DNA of 64,000 nucleotides from Mitsuaria sp. GD03876 (lineage in GTDB: Bacteria; Pseudomonadota; Gammaproteobacteria; Burkholderiales; Burkholderiaceae_C): assembly GCF_029840635.1 (NCBI RefSeq), contig NZ_JAOCCU010000023.1, positions 1 to 64,000 of the forward strand, in the 5' to 3' direction. Shown here in pieces: positions 8,663 through 18,399 of the stretch. The notes below the pieces were generated by a model. That model was given only the letters and a program-made list of their open reading frames with translations. It had not been told where the DNA came from and did no database searches. The position numbers were made by a program, and so were the translations under genes. Every line of letters begins with the position of its first letter. The first letter of the stretch is position 1.

Positions 8663-8857
8663 ATGAATGCTCCGCGCACTCCCCAGGACTTCCCGCCCGG
8701 CCTGCACGGCGGGCTCGAGCATGACGACGAGGATCACCGCGTCGGCGAGACCGGCCAGAAGGGGCCGGAGGGCGACGGCGACATCGATCGCGCGCACCAC
8801 GAGCAGCGCGACCGCGACGACGCGCCGCGCGTCAAGCCGCCGATCCCCGGGCGCTGA
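8663..8857 (+). CDS. Small acidic hydrophilic protein, 64 aa
   Basis: ATG 8663 is preceded by a strong ribosome site (AGGAGG, 8651-8656). The product is very hydrophilic, rich in Asp, Glu, His, Arg and Gly (GGLEHDDEDHRVGETG, DIDRAHHEQRDRDDAPRV), with no hydrophobic core, so it is probably disordered. No family recognised. Good ribosome site and an isolated position between a terminator and a convergent gene support it. Confidence 0.6.
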   Translation: MNAPRTPQDFPPGLHGGLEHDDEDHRVGETGQKGPEGDGDIDRAHHEQRDRDDAPRVKPPIPGR

Positions 8858-8942
8858 TTCCCAGGGCTGATCCCCCGGCGCCGATCCGGCGCCAGGCGGC
8901 CGCCGTCCGCGCCGCGGGCGAGACGCAAGAGGGCGTCGACCC

Positions 8943-10175
8943 TCAGTTCCCGCTCGCCGCGCTGGCGGCGTTCGACGCCGCCGCCGGCGCCGCAGCCGAC
9001 GCGCCGGTCGCCTTGCGCCAGCTCGCCAGCGTGTTGGCGAACTCGATGACCGCCATCGCGTAATAGCTGCTCTGGTTGTAGCGGGTCACCGTGTAGAAGT
9101 TCTGCGTGCCCGCGACGTACACCGGCGCGGCGCCGCCCATCTGGAGCTCGATCAGCGCCAGCGGGCCGTTGTGCGCGCGGCCTTGCGGCGAGAGCTGCGC
9201 GCCGACCGACTCGAACTGCCGCGCGTCGAGCTGCGGCAGCACGTCGCTGATCAGCAGCTGCGCCCGCGCCGCGGTGTCGTTGGGCACCTGCACCTCGTAA
9301 TGCGTCGGCATGCCGCGCTGCCAGCCGTGCTCGCGCAGGAAGTTGGCCACCGAGCCGATCGCGTCGACCGGGCTGTTGATCAGGTCCACGTGGCCGTCGC
9401 CGTCGAAGTCGATCGCGTAGCGCCGCCAGCTGCCCGGCATGAACTGGCCCCAGCCCATCGCGCCCGCGTAGGAGCCCTTCATCGCCATCGGATCCAGGCC
9501 GTTCTCGCGCGCCAGGACCAGGAACTGGCGCAGTTCCTCGCGGAAGAACGGGCTGCGATCGCGCGCGCCGGGCGGCAGCGGCGACGGGTAGTCGAAGCTC
9601 AGCGTCGCCAGCGCGTCCAGCACCCGGAAGGTCCCCATGATCCGGCCGTAGAAGGTCTCCACGCCGATCACCGAGGCGATGATCTCGGCCGGCACGCCGT
9701 AGGTCGCCTCGGCGCGCGCCAGGGCGGCCTCGTGCGTCGCCCAGAAGGCCAGGCCCGCCTGCAGGCGCTGCGGCTCGACGAAACGCTGCCGGTAGGCGCC
9801 CCAGTCCTTCGCCTGTCCGGGCGGCCCCGGCAGGATCAGCCGCTGCACGCTCGGCTGCGGACGCGCCAGCGCCAGCACCGCGCGCAGCTCCTCGCGGCGG
9901 TAGCCCAGCGACTCGGCCTGCGCGTCGGCGAAGGCCATCACGTCGGCGCGGTCGCCGTACTCGGGCAGCGGCGCCGCCTTGCGGGCCGCCGGCTTCTTGG
10001 CCGAGTGGGCCGGCTTGGCTTTCGCCGCCGGATGCGGCATGCGCGGGGCTTCCGGCGCCTGCGCGGCGGCAGGCGCCGTCGCCAGCGCCGCCATCAGCGG
10101 CGCGGCGGCCATCGAGGCCTGCAGCAGGGAACGGAGGAAGACGCGGCGGGGGGAGGAACGGCGGAGGACGGTCAT
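8943..10175 (-). CDS. Lytic murein transglycosylase, MltB-like
   Basis: Predicted 410 residues. The N-terminus has an arginine-rich signal (SPRRVFLRSLLQ, then a hydrophobic Ala-rich run), followed by an Ala/Lys/Pro-rich linker to about residue 70. The catalytic domain shows IASVIGVETFYGR (catalytic Glu173), MKGSYAGAMGWGQFMPGSW and DFDGDGHVDLI, all typical of MltB. It cleaves peptidoglycan glycan strands to 1,6-anhydro ends in the periplasm. There is no lipobox, so it is soluble or Tat/Sec-exported rather than a lipoprotein. The C-terminal tail is Ala/Ser-rich. It is the last of four same-strand genes beginning with moxR. Confidence 0.9.
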   Translation of the reverse strand: MTVLRRSSPRRVFLRSLLQASMAAAPLMAALATAPAAAQAPEAPRMPHPAAKAKPAHSAKKPAARKAAPLPEYGDRADVMAFADAQAESLGYRREELRAVLALARPQPSVQRLILPGPPGQAKDWGAYRQRFVEPQRLQAGLAFWATHEAALARAEATYGVPAEIIASVIGVETFYGRIMGTFRVLDALATLSFDYPSPLPPGARDRSPFFREELRQFLVLARENGLDPMAMKGSYAGAMGWGQFMPGSWRRYAIDFDGDGHVDLINSPVDAIGSVANFLREHGWQRGMPTHYEVQVPNDTAARAQLLISDVLPQLDARQFESVGAQLSPQGRAHNGPLALIELQMGGAAPVYVAGTQNFYTVTRYNQSSYYAMAVIEFANTLASWRKATGASAAAPAAASNAASAASGN

Positions 10176-10245
10176 GCGGGCTGGGGCGCGGGCGCCGCGG
10201 CGGGAGACGCCGCGGTGCCGGCAAGGCGGTGGAACGGGCGGCCGC

Positions 10246-12291
10246 TCAACGGGCCAGGGCTTGCCTGAGCGCGGCGCACTGCGTCGCGAACAGGCGCTGC
10301 CATTGTGACGTGGCCGCGGCGCGGTCCTGGCGATAGCGCTGCGCTTCCAATTGCAACAGCGCCGCCGCGACCTCGCCGGCCGCGGCGCCATGGCGCTCGA
10401 CCAGCCGCTCGGCCCAGCGGCGCGGCGTCTCGTCGTCGCGCGTGACCAGGCCCAGGCGGTCGAGCTCGCGGCGCACCCGCGCGCGCTGGCGCGACCACGG
10501 GTCGTGCGGGCGCCGCTGCCAGGCCGCCAGGCCGGCGCCGGCCAGCGCGGTGAGGGCCAGCAGGCCGCCGCCCACCTGGCCCAGCGCGGTCCAGTCCGGG
10601 TTCTCGAAACCCAGCCGCTTGAGCAGGCTCATCTGGTCGCCGGTGGAGAAGTTCAGGATCGCGCGCTGCCAGCGGCCGTTCATCTGCTCCCAGGCGGCCC
10701 GCAGCTCGGTCAGGAGCCCCGGACGCAACTGGTCGAGCGCGCCGGCGAAGACCCCCGGCGGCAGCCGCAGCGGCTGCCCCTGGATGCGCTCGGGCGCCAC
10801 GGCCGCGGTCGGGTCGGCGCGCTGCCAGCCGCCCGAGGGGGTCCAGAACTCGGCCCAGGCATGCGCCTGGCTCATGCGCACGACCAGGTCGCCGTCCTGC
10901 AGTTGCCGGTCGGCCCCCTGGAAGCCGGTGACGATGCGCGCCGGCACGCCCGCCGCCCGCATCAGCACGACGTAGGCGGCGGCGAAGTGCTCGCAGAAGC
11001 CGAGCTTGCGGTCGAACCAGAACTCGTCGATCGCGTTCGGCGTGGTCTCGCCATAGGCGCCCGGCGCCAAGGTGTAGCCGAAGTTGCCGCGCCGGATCCG
11101 CGTCAGCAATTCGCGGTTGACGGCGGCGGCGCGCGCGTCGTCGTCCAGCGCGGCGAAACGCTCCTGCAGCGATTCGCCGAACGCGCGCGCGCGGGGGTTC
11201 AGGCCGGGCGGCAGGCTGAGCGCCTCGGCCCGCTCGGCGCGCCCGAGCCGCGGGCTCCCGTCGACGGCGGGCCAGGCCTCGTTGCGGAAGCGCAGGATCT
11301 CGGCCACCGGCAAGGGCACCTGCCAGTGGCCCTGCGGCGCGCGCGTGGCGGTCAGCCGCCCGACGGACAGGCGCGCGCCGGCCTCGCCGGGGCTGTACTC
11401 CAGCATCGGGATGACGGTCACGCGCAGCGGCTCCAGCGTGGCCTCGTAGCGATAGGACTTGCCGGTGAGCCGCGGCGGCTCCGGGTTCGTGGCCCAGGTC
11501 ACGCGCGAGGCGGTCCAGGTCTTGCCGTCGAAGCGGGCCAGCACCTGCGCGCGGAAGTAAAGCTGCGGCTGGGGCGGGGGCGGCCCCTCGAAGCGCAGCC
11601 GCATCGCGATCGAGTCGTCGCTGGCGATCTCCGAGAAGGCGCCGAAGCTGATCGAGTCGCCCAGCCCGGTGCGCGCGCCGGCGTCCTTGGGCAGGCCCCA
11701 CAGCGGCGGGAAACGCGGGAACAGCACGAACAGCGCCACCATCACCGGCAGCCCGATGAGGGTGTTGCGCGCGGCGATGCGGGCCGCCAGCTTCAGGCTG
11801 GGCACGCCCTGCGGCATCTGCGCGAGCACCAGCGCCGACAGCAGCGCCCAGACGCAGCCGAGCATCCACAGCGCCACCAGCGGCGACTGCGAGTACAGGA
11901 ACTGCGTCAGCACCAGGAAGAAGCCGAGGAAGAAGATCACCAGCGCGTCGCGCCGCGCGCGCAGCTCCAGCGTCTTGAGCGCCATCAGCATCGCCAGCAT
12001 GGTGATGCCGGCGTCGCGGCCGAGGATGGTCTTGTGGGTGGCCAGCGTCAGCCCGATGACCAGCGCGAGCACGGCCAGCAGGCTCCAGCGGCCGGGCAGG
12101 GCCTCGCTGCGCCAGGCCAGCCGCGCGCGCCAGCCCAGCATCCCGGCGGTCAGCACGCTGCACCACCAGGGCAGGTGGCCGGCATGCGGCAGCAGCGTGG
12201 CCGCGCTGATGGCCAGCAGGAACAGCGTGTCGCGCGCCTCGCGCGGCAGCGGGCTGCGATGGGGCTTCGCGGCGGCGGGAAGGGCGCTCAT
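10246..12291 (-). CDS. TgpA-like transglutaminase membrane protein (DUF3488/DUF4129)
   Basis: Predicted 681 residues. About six membrane segments occupy residues 20-190 (for example LLAVLALVIGLTLA and ALVIFFLGFFLVLTQFLY). A periplasmic transglutaminase-like core follows with Cys433 (GFCEHFAAAYV), His477 (QAHAWAEFW) and Asp493 (RADPT). One more membrane segment near residue 580 and a DUF4129-type cytoplasmic tail end the protein. This is the architecture of Pseudomonas TgpA. Its start overlaps the DUF58 stop by 4 bases, consistent with the common moxR-DUF58-tgpA operon. The acceptor substrate is unknown. Confidence 0.9.
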   Translation of the reverse strand: MSALPAAAKPHRSPLPREARDTLFLLAISAATLLPHAGHLPWWCSVLTAGMLGWRARLAWRSEALPGRWSLLAVLALVIGLTLATHKTILGRDAGITMLAMLMALKTLELRARRDALVIFFLGFFLVLTQFLYSQSPLVALWMLGCVWALLSALVLAQMPQGVPSLKLAARIAARNTLIGLPVMVALFVLFPRFPPLWGLPKDAGARTGLGDSISFGAFSEIASDDSIAMRLRFEGPPPPQPQLYFRAQVLARFDGKTWTASRVTWATNPEPPRLTGKSYRYEATLEPLRVTVIPMLEYSPGEAGARLSVGRLTATRAPQGHWQVPLPVAEILRFRNEAWPAVDGSPRLGRAERAEALSLPPGLNPRARAFGESLQERFAALDDDARAAAVNRELLTRIRRGNFGYTLAPGAYGETTPNAIDEFWFDRKLGFCEHFAAAYVVLMRAAGVPARIVTGFQGADRQLQDGDLVVRMSQAHAWAEFWTPSGGWQRADPTAAVAPERIQGQPLRLPPGVFAGALDQLRPGLLTELRAAWEQMNGRWQRAILNFSTGDQMSLLKRLGFENPDWTALGQVGGGLLALTALAGAGLAAWQRRPHDPWSRQRARVRRELDRLGLVTRDDETPRRWAERLVERHGAAAGEVAAALLQLEAQRYRQDRAAATSQWQRLFATQCAALRQALAR

Positions 12292-13328
12292 GGCTGGTCC
12301 TGCGCCATCGCCAGCGCCTCCATGCAGGCGCGGAAATGATCGGGGCCGAGGTCGGGCGACAGGGCCACGCCGCGCAGCCGCAAGCCGTAGGGCAGGCCGT
12401 CGTCCTCGGCCCGCTGCACCCAGGCCGCCAGGCGCGACAGGCGGGCCTCGAACGGCAGGCCGCGCGTCGCGGCGATGTCCAGCCATTGCTCGCTGGCGCG
12501 GCTGCCCAGGCGTTCACGCACCAGCAGCGCCGTGCCGCCTCCGCCGCCCGACGGCGGTCGCGGTTGCGCCAGCGCCAGCGCCGACTTCCTCCACAGGATC
12601 TGTCGCGGCGAATCGCCGTGGCGGTAGGGCCGCAGGCCCGGGTCGTCGCCCAGCCCGGGCTGGCCCTGGCCTTGCGGCAGGCCTTCCTCGACCGCGGCGG
12701 CGGGCGGCGCGTCGACCTCCGGCGCCGGATAGACCCAGGCCAGCGCCGCCGGGCGCCAGTAGCTCCAGGTCACGAACAGGCCGAGCGGGAAGCGCGATTC
12801 GATCCGCAGGCGCGGCAGCGCGTGCCGGCCCCGCGACGGGAAGCTCAGCTGCAGGTGCAACTGCGCATGGCCCTGGGCCGGCGCGTCGGCGAAGGCGGTG
12901 TCCGCCGCCTTGCCCTCCGGCAGCCGCACGCCGACGCCGAACCGCGCCTTGCCCGGGTTGTGCAGCCGGATGTCCAGCGTCAGCGGCCGGCCGGCGTGGG
13001 TCGGCGCCGGCGTCTTGAGGTCGAGCTTGAGGCCCCGCAGGTTGCCGTGCGTCGTGTGCATCGAGGCCAGCCCCGCGCCCGCCAGCAGGAAGGTCAGCAG
13101 GTAACCCAGGCTGAGCTGGTCGTTGATCGACGCCAGCAGCAGCACCAGCAGCGTCGCGACGAACGCCGCGCCGGGGCGGCTGGGCAGGATGTAGAGGTTG
13201 CGCTGCGTCAGCGCGGTCGTGTCGCTGGCCGGGTGGCGGGCCTGCCACCAGGCGTCCCAGCGGCGCTGCCACGGCCAGCGCCGGGCGGGCCGCTTCGTCG
13301 AGGCGCGGGGCCGGGAGAACAGGGCCAT
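12288..13328 (-). CDS. DUF58 domain protein
   Basis: Predicted 346 residues. Two membrane segments lie near residues 53-90 (AAFVATLLVLLLASI, YLLTFLLAGAGLAS). The C-terminal half carries the DUF58 hallmark GLRPYRHGDSPRQILWRKSA. DUF58 proteins are related to von Willebrand A domains and are encoded with MoxR ATPases, for which they may be adaptors or targets. It overlaps the transglutaminase gene by 4 bases and follows moxR after 37 bases. A glycine run sits before the final third (PPSGGGGGTALL). Confidence 0.88.
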   Translation of the reverse strand: MALFSRPRASTKRPARRWPWQRRWDAWWQARHPASDTTALTQRNLYILPSRPGAAFVATLLVLLLASINDQLSLGYLLTFLLAGAGLASMHTTHGNLRGLKLDLKTPAPTHAGRPLTLDIRLHNPGKARFGVGVRLPEGKAADTAFADAPAQGHAQLHLQLSFPSRGRHALPRLRIESRFPLGLFVTWSYWRPAALAWVYPAPEVDAPPAAAVEEGLPQGQGQPGLGDDPGLRPYRHGDSPRQILWRKSALALAQPRPPSGGGGGTALLVRERLGSRASEQWLDIAATRGLPFEARLSRLAAWVQRAEDDGLPYGLRLRGVALSPDLGPDHFRACMEALAMAQDQP

Positions 13329-13365
13329 GGCGGCGTCCGGTCGGCGGGGGCGTCGGGGCGGCCGC

Positions 13366-14319
<954 letters not shown>

Positions 14320-14377
14320 CGGCGCACGATATCCCAGAATCCGCCAGGTCCGACGAGCCCCAGCGCATGCCCCGACC

Positions 14378-15331
14378 ATGTCCACCGCCTTCATCAGCCA
14401 CCCCGACTGTCATCGTCACGACATGGGCGCCGGTCACCCGGAATGCCCGCAGCGCCTGGGCGCGATCGAGGACTGGCTGATCGCCCACGGCATGGACGCC
14501 GCGCTCGACCGCCACGAGGCGCCGCGCGCCGAGCTCAAGGACCTGGAACGCGCCCACTCGGCCCGCTACGTCGCCGAGCTGAAGGCGGAGCTCGAGGCGC
14601 TCGAGCAGCAGGCCCGGCAGGGCGTGCCCAACCCGATGAAGGCGCTCGATCCCGACACCTGCGCCAACGCGCACACCTGGTCCGCGGCGCTGCGCGCGGC
14701 CGGCGCCGCGGTGCGGGCCACCGACCTGGTGCTGGACGGCGCCGCCGAGAACGCCTTCTGCGCCGTGCGCCCGCCGGGTCACCACGCCACGCGCGAGCAG
14801 GCGATGGGCTTCTGCTTCTTCAACAACGTCGCCGTGGCCGCCCGCCACGCGCTGGACGTCCGCGGCCTGGACCGCGTCGCGGTGATCGACTTCGACGTCC
14901 ACCACGGCAACGGCACCGAGGACATCCTGGCCGGCGACGACCGCGTGCTGATGGTCAGCATCTTCCAGGACCCGCTGTATCCGTACTCCGGCACCGAGCC
15001 CAAGGGCGCCAACATGCTCAACGTGCCGGTGCCGCCGTACACGCGCGGGCCCGAGGTGCGCGAGATGATCGAGGCGCTGTGGATGCCCGCGCTGGAGCGC
15101 TTCAAGCCGCAGATGGTGTTCGTGTCGGCCGGCTTCGACGCGCACCGCGACGACGACCTGGCGCAGCTCGGCCTGGTCGAGGCGGATTACGAATGGATCA
15201 CGCTGCGCATCATGGACATCGCGCGCCGCCATGCGAAGGGCCGCATCGTGTCCTGCCTGGAAGGCGGCTACGACCTGGGCGCGCTGGCGCGCAGCGTCGG
15301 CATCCACCTGCGCACGCTGGCCGGCATCTGA
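14378..15331 (+). CDS. Histone deacetylase / acetoin utilisation family hydrolase
   Basis: Predicted 317 residues. Active-site blocks are all present: RPPGHHAT (His135, His136), FCFFNNVAVAARHAL, VIDFDVHHGNGTED (zinc ligands Asp173, His175) and FVSAGFDAHRDD. Class II-type bacterial members remove acyl groups from lysines, polyamines or small amides; the substrate here cannot be told. The start ATG 14378 was chosen by fit to the family (MSTAFISHPDC); the frame is open further upstream but over the moxR promoter region. Confidence 0.9.
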   Translation: MSTAFISHPDCHRHDMGAGHPECPQRLGAIEDWLIAHGMDAALDRHEAPRAELKDLERAHSARYVAELKAELEALEQQARQGVPNPMKALDPDTCANAHTWSAALRAAGAAVRATDLVLDGAAENAFCAVRPPGHHATREQAMGFCFFNNVAVAARHALDVRGLDRVAVIDFDVHHGNGTEDILAGDDRVLMVSIFQDPLYPYSGTEPKGANMLNVPVPPYTRGPEVREMIEALWMPALERFKPQMVFVSAGFDAHRDDDLAQLGLVEADYEWITLRIMDIARRHAKGRIVSCLEGGYDLGALARSVGIHLRTLAGI

Positions 15332-15414
15332 ACCGGGGCGCGACCGCCCCATGACCCCGAACGCCGCGGCCGTCCCGCGGCGCTTTCCTTGAATCGTCCG
15401 ACGAAGGATCCGCC

Positions 15415-16830
15415 CTGACTGCCTCGCTGAACCACACGCTGAGCCTCGCTGAACTGCGCGCCCTGGGGTCCGCACTCGCGAGCGTGAACGCGCTCATCGA
15501 ACTCGTGCTGCTGCTGGCCTGCCTGGGCCTGTCCTGGCTGATCGTCCACAACATCGGCAAGCGCTTTCGCAGCGTCGACCAGCAGCGCTCGGTGCTGCTG
15601 GGCCGCCACGTCTTCGACGGGCTGCTGTTCCCGGTCGTGGCGCTGCTGCTGGCGCTCGGCGCGCGGCGCGTGATGCCGCTGATCGAGCTGCCGGCCGCGC
15701 TGTTCAAGGTGGTGATCCCGGTGCTGATGTCGCTGGTGGTCATCCGCTTCGTCGCCCGCGTGCTGCGCGCCGCGTTCCCGAGCTCGCTCGGCACCCGGCT
15801 GCTCGAACGCAGCGTGTCCTGGGTCGCCTGGCTGGGATCGATCCTGTGGATCATCGGCGTGCTGCCGGTGGTGATGGACGAGCTCGACGACATCAAGCTC
15901 GGCTGGCTGGCCCAGAAGGGCACGCGGGCGGCGGACGCGCCGTCGCTGCTGGACGTGCTGCAGGTGGGGCTGCAGGTCGGGCTGCTGATGATCGTGGTGC
16001 TGTGGCTGTCCTCGGCGATCGAGTCGCGCATGCTGCGCGGCAAGTCCATCGACCTGTCGATGCGCAAGATCGTCGTCAACATCACCCGCACCGTGCTGCT
16101 GGCCGTCGGCGCGCTGGTGGCGCTGAACATGCTGGGCCTGAACCTGAGCGCGCTGTCCTGGCTGGGCGGCGCGGTCGGCGTGGGGCTGGGCTTCGGGCTG
16201 CAGAAGATCACCTCGAACTACGTCTCCGGCTTCATGATCCTGGCCGAGCGCTCGCTGCGCATCGGCGACATGGTGAAGGTCGACAACTTCGAAGGCCGCA
16301 TCAGCGACATCAAGACCCGCTACACCGTGATCCGCGCGCTCAACGGCCGCGAGGCGATCGTGCCCAACGAGTCGCTGATCACCACGCGCGTCGAGAACCT
16401 CTCGCTGGCCGATCCGCAGGTCTACGTGCCCACGGTGGTCCAGGTGGCCTACGGCACCGACCTGGACGCGTTGTTCCCGCAGCTGGTCGAGGACATCAAG
16501 CGCGTACCCCGGGTGCTGTCCGACCCGGCGCCGTCGGTGGCGCTGAGCAACTTCGCCGCCGATGGCCTGGAGCTGACGATCGGCTTCTGGATCTCCGATC
16601 CGCACAACGGGCAAGGCGGGGTGCGGTCCGAGGTGAACCTGGCGATCCTGCGGCTGCTGAACCGGCTCAAGATCGACATCCCGTTCCCGCAGCGGGTGGT
16701 GCGCACGGTGGTGGAGACGCCGGCGGCGGAAGGGACACCGGCCTCGGCGGCGGCGTCGGTCGGGGAGTCGCCTTCGGCGCCCGCGCCGACGACGACTGCG
16801 GCCGCGCCGCCCGACGCCGCGCCACGCTGA
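15415..16830 (+). CDS. MscS-family mechanosensitive channel
   Basis: The obvious ATG-like start is GTG 15484, but in frame upstream CTG 15415 is preceded by AAGGA with a 6-base spacer and adds a plausible N-terminus (LTASLNHTLSLAELR), so I take CTG as the likelier start; the GTG gives 448 residues. There are about five membrane segments, then the MscS pore and beta domain (VGVGLGFGLQKITSNYVSGFMIL, RIGDMVKVDNFEGRI, VPNESLITTRVENL). It opens under membrane tension to release solutes. The C-terminal tail after residue 410 is low-complexity Ala/Pro/Thr. Confidence 0.85.
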   Translation: MTASLNHTLSLAELRALGSALASVNALIELVLLLACLGLSWLIVHNIGKRFRSVDQQRSVLLGRHVFDGLLFPVVALLLALGARRVMPLIELPAALFKVVIPVLMSLVVIRFVARVLRAAFPSSLGTRLLERSVSWVAWLGSILWIIGVLPVVMDELDDIKLGWLAQKGTRAADAPSLLDVLQVGLQVGLLMIVVLWLSSAIESRMLRGKSIDLSMRKIVVNITRTVLLAVGALVALNMLGLNLSALSWLGGAVGVGLGFGLQKITSNYVSGFMILAERSLRIGDMVKVDNFEGRISDIKTRYTVIRALNGREAIVPNESLITTRVENLSLADPQVYVPTVVQVAYGTDLDALFPQLVEDIKRVPRVLSDPAPSVALSNFAADGLELTIGFWISDPHNGQGGVRSEVNLAILRLLNRLKIDIPFPQRVVRTVVETPAAEGTPASAAASVGESPSAPAPTTTAAAPPDAAPR

Positions 16831-16836
16831 TTCCGC

Positions 16837-18000
16837 CTACGCCGCAGGGAAGCGGATCACGCGATGCGGCGCCGGTTTCTCCGACCGGCGCAGGATCGCC
16901 TCGCCCTCTGGCGCGGGCCGCCACCGGGCCTTGCCGAGGAGGGCCAGGTCGTCGTAGCCGCCGAGACGCTCGAAGCGCTCGAAGACGAAGGGCAGGCCTT
17001 CTCCGGCATTCGGCGCCGCTTCGTCGCACAGGTGCAGATGCAGGTGAGGGCCGGTGGAATCGCCGGTGAACCCGAGGGCGCCGAGCACCTGGCCGCGCCG
17101 GACCCGGTCGCCGGGGCGCACCGTCAGGCTGCCGGGGCGCAGGTGCTCGTAGATCACATGCCGCCCGCCGTCCAGCGACAGCACGACATGGTTGCCCGGC
17201 GCGTCGGCCAGCGGATGGCGGGGATTGCCGGCGACCGACGCCGCCTCGGCCATGCCGTCGCGCGCGGCGGTCACGACGCCCGCCGCGACGGCGAGCACCG
17301 GCGCGCCATGGCCGAGGTGATGCGCGGGCCGGTCGGGGTCGCCCCGCGCGATGCGGCCGTCCTCGTCGACGCGCACGAAGTCGATCGCATGCCGGCCGGG
17401 GATGGTCCAGCGGTCCGCGCGCTGGAAGCCGACGCGTCGGTGACCGCGTGCCCAGGAGGGATCGTGGATCGCGACCCAGAGACCGTCGCCCAGCGGCGCG
17501 CCGAAGACCGGCGCGGCGGGGCCGGGAAGCGTGAGCGCCTCGCCCGCGAGGACGCGATCGGCGCGGGCCGCGTCGGTGCCGGCGGCGTCGACGCCCGCCC
17601 ATAGCACCGGACGCAGGCGGCCTGGCAATGGCCGGCCCGGCGCCGAACTCAACTCCACATGGCACACGAGCCGCTGGCCGTCGATGCGCGCGAGGCGCGG
17701 CGCAAGCGCGGTGCCGTCGAACGCTTCGAAGACGTCGCCGCGGTCCTCGTCGAGCAGCCGCAACGCGGTTGGCGGCGCCGAGTCGGCGGGCCAGTCGACG
17801 TGGACTTCGGCGACGAGCTCGTCGCGACCCTCCACCAGCACCGGCCCGCCGGCGGCGACCAGTCGTGGCCGCCCGGACGGCGCCGCGGGCGCCTCGCCGC
17901 TGGTGGCCCATGAAGCGGGCGGCGTGGCGGCCAGGGCCAGGACGGCTCCGGTGAAACGCCTGCGCGCGAGGGCAGGGCGTGCGTCGGCGGGATCGATCAT
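16837..18000 (-). CDS. Exported M23 family metallopeptidase
   Basis: Predicted 387 residues from ATG 18000. An N-terminal signal (ALARRRFTGAVLALAATPPASWA) precedes a unique region of about 190 residues. The M23/LytM domain shows FRVDEDGRI region, NHVVLSLDGGRHVIYEHL, GQVLGALGFTGDSTGPHLHLHL (HxH zinc motif). The proximal zinc histidine is probably that in GRHAIDFVRV. It would cut peptidoglycan cross-links or another Gly-rich peptide in the envelope. A longer frame to 18315 runs through a 7-base repeat array and is not credible. Convergent with the MscS gene. Confidence 0.85.
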   Translation of the reverse strand: MIDPADARPALARRRFTGAVLALAATPPASWATSGEAPAAPSGRPRLVAAGGPVLVEGRDELVAEVHVDWPADSAPPTALRLLDEDRGDVFEAFDGTALAPRLARIDGQRLVCHVELSSAPGRPLPGRLRPVLWAGVDAAGTDAARADRVLAGEALTLPGPAAPVFGAPLGDGLWVAIHDPSWARGHRRVGFQRADRWTIPGRHAIDFVRVDEDGRIARGDPDRPAHHLGHGAPVLAVAAGVVTAARDGMAEAASVAGNPRHPLADAPGNHVVLSLDGGRHVIYEHLRPGSLTVRPGDRVRRGQVLGALGFTGDSTGPHLHLHLCDEAAPNAGEGLPFVFERFERLGGYDDLALLGKARWRPAPEGEAILRRSEKPAPHRVIRFPAA

Positions 18001-18399
18001 GGCGGTTCCTTTCCCGGCATCCCGGGCATCGGCGGCTTGAACGGACACTCCGGCGCTCGCCGCTCGCCGCTCGCCGCTCGCCGCTCGGCGCTCGGCGCTC
18101 GGCGCTCGGCGCTCGGCGCTCGGCGCTCGCCGCGGCTGTCGGCTTTCGGCTTTCGGCTTTCGGCCGGCGCGGCCGGCGCGGCCTTCGGACCGAGGGACCT
18201 TCGGGTCGCGCGCAGTGTCAGCGAGCGGCCGCCACGTCATGGAAGTGCCGGAAGCCATGCGCGGGCGGATGCCGACCTCACCGAGGCACCAAACAGGGGC
18301 GTGAATCCCGCACACCTGATCGCTTCACGAACCAGCAATGTTGCTTAACCTTCCCGGCATTCAGCGCCACCACAAGGCGCATCGACCAGGGAGGATTCC
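18001..18399. other. Intergenic region with tandem repeats and fliD leader
   Basis: This 399-base gap separates the divergent M23 peptidase and fliD genes. It holds a heptanucleotide array (described separately), a GC-rich middle without coding signal, and the fliD leader. In the leader a small hairpin GCGCC/GGCGC (about 18366-18382) sits before the strong ribosome site GGGAGGA (18390-18396). I see no convincing sigma-28 box before fliD. Confidence 0.5.
18053..18163. repeat. Heptanucleotide tandem repeat array
   Basis: Eleven 7-base units run without a gap from 18053 to 18129: one GCGCTCG, four CCGCTCG, six GCGCTCG. After 9 bases a second 7-base series follows, three units of TCGGCTT (18139-18159) plus part of a fourth. 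The array lies between the starts of the M23 peptidase and fliD genes. Confidence 0.9.

Noticed and set aside
18053-18163. Heptanucleotide array as a CRISPR-like array
   Set aside because: Units are contiguous with no spacers and only 7 bases long.
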